From assembly GCA_023079485.1 (NCBI GenBank), contig CM041084.1, positions 23,464,609-23,528,608 on the forward strand: a stretch of 64,000 nt of DNA, read 5' to 3'. A program made the translations under genes and the position numbers. This document shows positions 61,756-64,000 of the stretch, one piece after another (position 1 is the stretch's first letter; every line of letters begins with the position of its first letter). Source of the DNA: Archilochus colubris (taxonomy: Eukaryota > Chordata > Aves > Apodiformes > Trochilidae). The notes below the pieces were generated by a model. The model made no database searches and was not told the origin of the DNA. It worked only from the letters and a program-made list of their open reading frames with translations.

Positions 61756-64000
61756 GTAAGAATGCTTAGTCTGAGTATTTAAGCTCTAGGTACTAGAGCT
61801 TTCTAATGTGATGTTACTAGGAATTACAGAACAATCACATTTCTTTCAAATACCCTCTTTGGACTGCTACGGTCATTGCTGTTCACATAGCTTTTTGAGC
61901 TGCAGTCAACTTAAGTGCTCTATAGTACATTATCAAACTTATGTTCCCACTTTAAATGGTACAGCAGTCAAATAAAATAAGCAGATAACATTTGAAATAC
62001 TGGCTGAAAGGTATGCTCACTGCATGGTGAAGATGTATTGTGGTTTTCAGCCCATGAACTGCTGCAGATTCTTTAGACTATTCATAAATAGTTATGGAAA
62101 GTAAAGTAGCAGCGTGCCAATAGGTTTATATAGCTACACAAGTAATGACAGTTTCACTAGAAGTTTTAGAGGTCAGCTAACTGGAAACTGCTGGAAAGAG
62201 CCAGTGCTAAGCTACAGGAAGTAACACTTGAATAGCTGGGAAAGATGTGACTGAGACAGATGATTAGCTTAAGATGGTAGATGGTATTGCAAAAGCAAAT
62301 GAGTACAAAATGGTGTCTTGATGGAAATTAGTAGCAATGAAAAGTTAATGAACAATAGGAAGTCTTTTAACTGTTGTTAGTAAATTGTGATCTGGAACTT
62401 TGCAAGCTTTTTGTAAGAAGTGTAGTATATATGTATGTAGTGCATGTAGTGCCTACACGTCATGCATAGCAGCAAACTGAATTACCATCCCAGCAACTCT
62501 CTACACTTCTGGTCACTTGCTCTTTAGAAAGTCAGACTGGTGCATATCTTGCTATTTAATTCACTGCACAATTGGATCTTCATTAAATGTTCTTCATTTA
62601 GGCCTTTGTACATTTGTGTCCTTGTAAACTTTTCTTTGTCCTTTTTCACTGATACATAGTTTATTCAGAGCATGGCTGCTTCAAATTAGTGTTTTCTTCT
62701 TACTCTTGTAGAGGCCAGTGATAAAATTCCTTAAAAAAAAAATTTAAAATCATTTGGCTTTCATTCCTAAATCATTTTGCTTTCATTCCTGTTGCATTCG
62801 TTGTGAGCAAACATTGAAGGTGCTTGAAACGAGGCACGCATCTTCCACTTGTAAAGCAAATTCTACTTTTACTAAAATCTGGTAAAATGTGCCATGTTGG
62901 CTGGTGATACAATTTACAGCTAGCCAAATAATAATTTTCAAGATTTTTATTAATTATTTATGAATTTTTAAAAGTATGTTATTTCTCTCCTATGAAAGTA
63001 TCTTTTTGTCTGCTAGAACTTATGATGTGATTTACTGGTTAGGAGTTGTAGGGCAGCAGTTGGACTTGATGGTCTAGAGGTCTTTTCCAACACTGTGATT
63101 CTATGTTTCTAACTGTGTCTATACATGTGGGAAAATGTAAGTCATCCTGGGGTTCATAGAGTGTTCCTGTGAAATACATGCTGTAATTAATATAGCATCA
63201 TAATCTGCTAATTAATATTTTAATAATGCCTTTTCAATAATTGAATGCCTAGTTCCATGCCTACTGTGTTACAAGTTAAATGCGAGGTGGCTGCAGTAGA
63301 AGGAACCATTGAAGAATGTAGCTTAAAAGATCATTCTGCTCAATTTCTAAGAACTTTGTTCATGGGCAGTTTGATATACCTGCTTCTCTCTTTGTACAGC
63401 TGTTCTGCATCAAATAAGAGAAGAAAAGAAAATTAAATTAGTATATGGCTGAAATTCAAATTGTTGAGTTCCTTTTAAAGTTCTGAGTCTTTAGGTTACT
63501 TATCCTTTTATGCTTTTGCTTGGGTAAAAAATACAAGATCTGATTCTATTCTACTCTTCTTTGTTATGTTGAAAGGATATATTGATCTGCTTAAAAAACC
63601 CTAACAAAATAAAACATATGCCCTCAAATCCAACACCAACAAAAAAACCCCACCAAATCTCTTGGATTAAAATCCATAAATACTTTGTGGCTAATGAAGT
63701 AATAACTGAAAATTTTCCGGTGAAGTAAGTAAAAGTATGTACATACTAAAGAACCATGTCCTGTGGTTTCTATTTGCAAGAGCAAGACTACATTGCAAAA
63801 CCCTTAAATAATAAAAGTTGACTTAGCTTTAGTGACTAGCAAGGTGAGAAAATATCTGCTAACTGTGTATTTTGTCATACATTATTAATTCCTCTTTTCT
63901 CCCATTGTTGGTTAAAAATAACCAAAATGAGACTTTGTATCTCTGAATATATTAGAGCATCTAAATGAGAATTATGTTATTAAGCTACATGGTAAAATTC
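61756..64000 (+). other. Start of VPS50 intron 10
   Basis: No following exon is visible. Holds a CR1 end at 63045-63112 and a near-duplicate CATTT-GCTTTCATTCCT pair at 62750-62789. Confidence 0.6.
63045..63112 (+). mobile_element. CR1 3' end
   Basis: GCAGTTGGACTTGATGGTCT, AGAGGTCTTTTCCAACACTG and TGATTCTATG match the sense CR1 terminus. Confidence 0.88.

Noticed and set aside
1..64000. CRISPR arrays, bacterial operons, integrated prokaryotic systems, tRNA or rRNA genes
   Set aside because: No regular direct-repeat and spacer pattern, no compact gene clusters with ribosome binding sites and no tRNA-like cloverleaf was noticed; the window is ordinary vertebrate DNA.

Overview
This is eukaryotic, almost certainly avian, nuclear DNA: AT-rich, with long introns, GT-AG splice sites and a CpG-island promoter. 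The interspersed repeats are CR1 LINE copies with the typical bird 3' tail (TGATTCTATG-like repeats) and avian endogenous-retrovirus LTRs. The species cannot be fixed from sequence alone. The order SAMD9L (-), HEPACAM2 (-), VPS50 (+) is the gene order and orientation of human 7q21, so this is a conserved syntenic block.

Layout: (1) positions 1-1461 hold the first 486 codons of SAMD9L (minus strand), an interferon-inducible antiviral factor, running off the left edge. Its likely non-coding first exon ends at a strong splice donor at 4707, with a perfect IRF element at 4851-4862 just upstream. (2) 4900-15700 is intergenic: CR1 pieces, one degraded LTR (about 5430-6105) and one solo LTR with a perfect 5-bp target duplication (14094-14867). 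(3) 16979-35625 (minus) is complete HEPACAM2: nine coding exons, 460 residues, every splice phase checked by hand. (4) 38090-38910 is the CpG-island promoter of VPS50. (5) 38734-61755 (plus) carries the first coding exons of VPS50 (syndetin), 234 codons over ten exons; the gene continues beyond the right edge.

The three genes have unrelated jobs (innate immunity; Ig-type membrane adhesion protein; endosomal recycling tether) and are neighbours by ancestry, not as a pathway. I did not find a novel genetic system. The observations most worth a second look are an approximately 190-bp inverted repeat pair around a 776-bp spacer in VPS50 intron 2, a second CpG-rich block inside the same intron, the interferon-response architecture of SAMD9L, and the shifted start-codon frame of HEPACAM2.
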